64,000 nucleotides of DNA, taken from Thuidium tamariscinum. Taxonomy: Eukaryota > Streptophyta > Bryopsida > Hypnales > Thuidiaceae. The position numbers and the translations under genes were made by a program. The notes under the pieces were generated by a model. The model was given only the letters and a program-made list of their open reading frames with translations, was not told where the DNA came from and did no database searches. This document shows positions 62,935 to 64,000 of the stretch, in pieces. Each line of letters opens with the position of its first letter. The first letter of the stretch is position 1. The stretch is taken from contig OX344757.2 of assembly GCA_947034885.2 (NCBI GenBank), forward strand, positions 3,782,001 to 3,846,000, given 5' to 3'.

Positions 62935-62962
62935 AGGTTTGTTATTTATATTCCTTTGTTGC

Positions 62963-63265
62963 ATTAGGAGGGATTTGAGGCCTGGAAAGGGCCGTTTCAG
63001 GATTGTTCCCGAAACAGGGTTTGGGAACGGCTGGCCGTTGGTCAGCATTTTCAAAAAATAAATAAATAAATAAATAAATTTTTTTTGGGTCCTGAAATAT
63101 GAAAAAAAGTCCAAAAAAAATTTTTTTTTCGGAAAAAAGAAGTCGATGACGTGGCGGTCGCTCGACCACGTCGGATTCCTGCGGGAACTGCGTTCTCGCG
63201 GCTGATTTCGGGATTTCGGGCTATGGGAACTCACAGGCTCCCAAAGCCCTCAAATCCCTCCTAAT
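62963..63265. mobile_element. Foldback MITE, family A, best-preserved copy
   Basis: Starts ATTAGGAGGGATTTGAGG and ends CCTCAAATCCCTCCTAAT, perfectly complementary. It contains GGGCCGTTTCAGGATTGTTC, an (AAAT)n tract at 63,057-63,078, and the inner GACGTGG..CCACGTC palindrome near 63,148-63,172. It starts 28 bp after the piggyBac stop codon. Confidence 0.92.
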
Positions 63266-63414
63266 GTATTTTGTTGGGGCCTTTTTTCAATTCTTTTTTA
63301 TGGACTTTCTTTCCATATTTTTTTACTTTGTCTAAAATTCTTTGTAGAGTTTATCGACATTTCTTTGAGGCTATCTTTTTCATCCTTGGTCTATTTTTTA
63401 TATATCTTCTAGGT

Positions 63415-64000
63415 ATCTATATACATTTTTTTCCCTTTCTAATAATTTCTTCGGAATTTTTTACATGTGTTATAGGCATGTTTTTACAATTGTTTTTCCT
63501 TTCTAATAATTTCTTGGGCCCTTTTTACATGTGTTATAAGTATGTTTCTACAATTGTTTTTCCTTTCTAATAATTTCTTGGGCCCTTTTTACATGTGTTA
63601 TAGGTATGTTTCTACAATTCTTTTTCCTTTCTAATAATTTCTTGGGAATTTTTTACATGTGTTATAGGCATGTTCTTACAATTCTTTTTCCTTTCTAATA
63701 ATTTCTTGGGCCCTTTTTACATGTGTTATAGGTATGTTTCTACAATTGTTTTTCCTTTCTAATAATTTCTTGGGCCCTTTTTACATGTGTTATAAGTATG
63801 TTTCTACAATTGTTTTTCCTTTCTAATAATTTCTTGGGCCCTTTTTACATGTGTTATAAGTATGTTTCTACAATTGTTTTTCCTTTCTAATAATTTCTTG
63901 GGCCCTTTTTACATGTGTTATAAGTATGTTTCTACAATTCTTTTTCCTTTCTAATAATTTCTTGGGCCCTTTTTACATGTGTTATAAGTATGTTTCTACA
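63415..64000. repeat. 64-bp tandem array, open at the right edge
   Basis: About nine units with CTTGGGCCCTTTTTACATG, GTTATAAGTATG and CAATTGTTTTTCC. Unit starts at 63,513, 63,577 and 63,641 fix the period at 64. Units vary at a few positions (GGGCCC versus GGAATT; AAGTATG versus AGGCATG). The array continues beyond the window. Confidence 0.95.

Noticed and set aside
1..64000. Genome-wide reassignment of UAG to glutamine
   Set aside because: BCCP, the kinase and the TRAF1-like gene contain many Gln codons and no internal TAG, and the TRAF1-like gene appears to stop at TAG. The piggyBac TAGs fit Trp, not Gln.
63415..64000. CRISPR array
   Set aside because: The units are contiguous tandem copies without unique spacers, in plant nuclear DNA.

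Overview
The window looks like nuclear DNA of a green plant of the streptophyte line. Two genes are clear orthologues of land-plant genes: a plastid acetyl-CoA carboxylase biotin carrier (BCCP) and a MATH-domain TRAF1a/b (MUSE13/14)-type gene. A third encodes a plastid-type protein kinase of cyanobacterial ancestry. Introns are short, have GT..AG borders, and phases agree across every junction I modelled. The AT-rich spacers and the F-box/kelch relic would fit a bryophyte, but I cannot name the species.

Layout. 1-10.1 kb is a visibly GC-richer island with two divergent multi-exon genes. The minus-strand gene encodes a large protein with a ParB-like domain followed by a region resembling a degenerate N6/N4 DNA methyltransferase. 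The plus-strand gene encodes a DUF7869 (transposase-like) protein. About 18 copies of a 19-23 bp palindrome (core CGGCTGCCAGCCG) are scattered through the introns, exons, intergenic space and 3' region of this island. I noticed none elsewhere in the window. Both genes are open except for four in-frame TAG codons. From 10.1 to 19.9 kb the DNA is AT-rich, with MITEs and an F-box pseudogene (also four in-frame TAGs). The TRAF1-like gene runs from 28,251 down to 19,964 on the minus strand. 28.9-37.1 kb is repeat DNA: foldbacks, a long inverted repeat of about 1.7 kb, and several MITEs, one nested in another.

The kinase gene follows at 37,324-43,176 (15 exons) and BCCP at 47,516-50,375 (6 exons). 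From 51 kb to the end there is a second mobile-element zone. It holds a 271-bp TTAA-flanked MITE, an orphan exon, and a 4,411-bp CACTA transposon with a TCG duplication that carries exons of a Spinster-like MFS transporter. It also holds an aldo-keto reductase relic, a piggyBac transposase with all three catalytic Asp codons but three nonsense codons, another MITE, and a 64-bp tandem array running off the right edge.

The three intact genes are unrelated housekeeping or signalling genes: plastid fatty-acid synthesis, plastid kinase signalling, and SCF/autophagy-linked immune-receptor turnover. The left island is the best candidate for an undescribed system: a probable mobile element coupling a ParB/methyltransferase-like protein, a DUF7869 protein and a private palindromic repeat.
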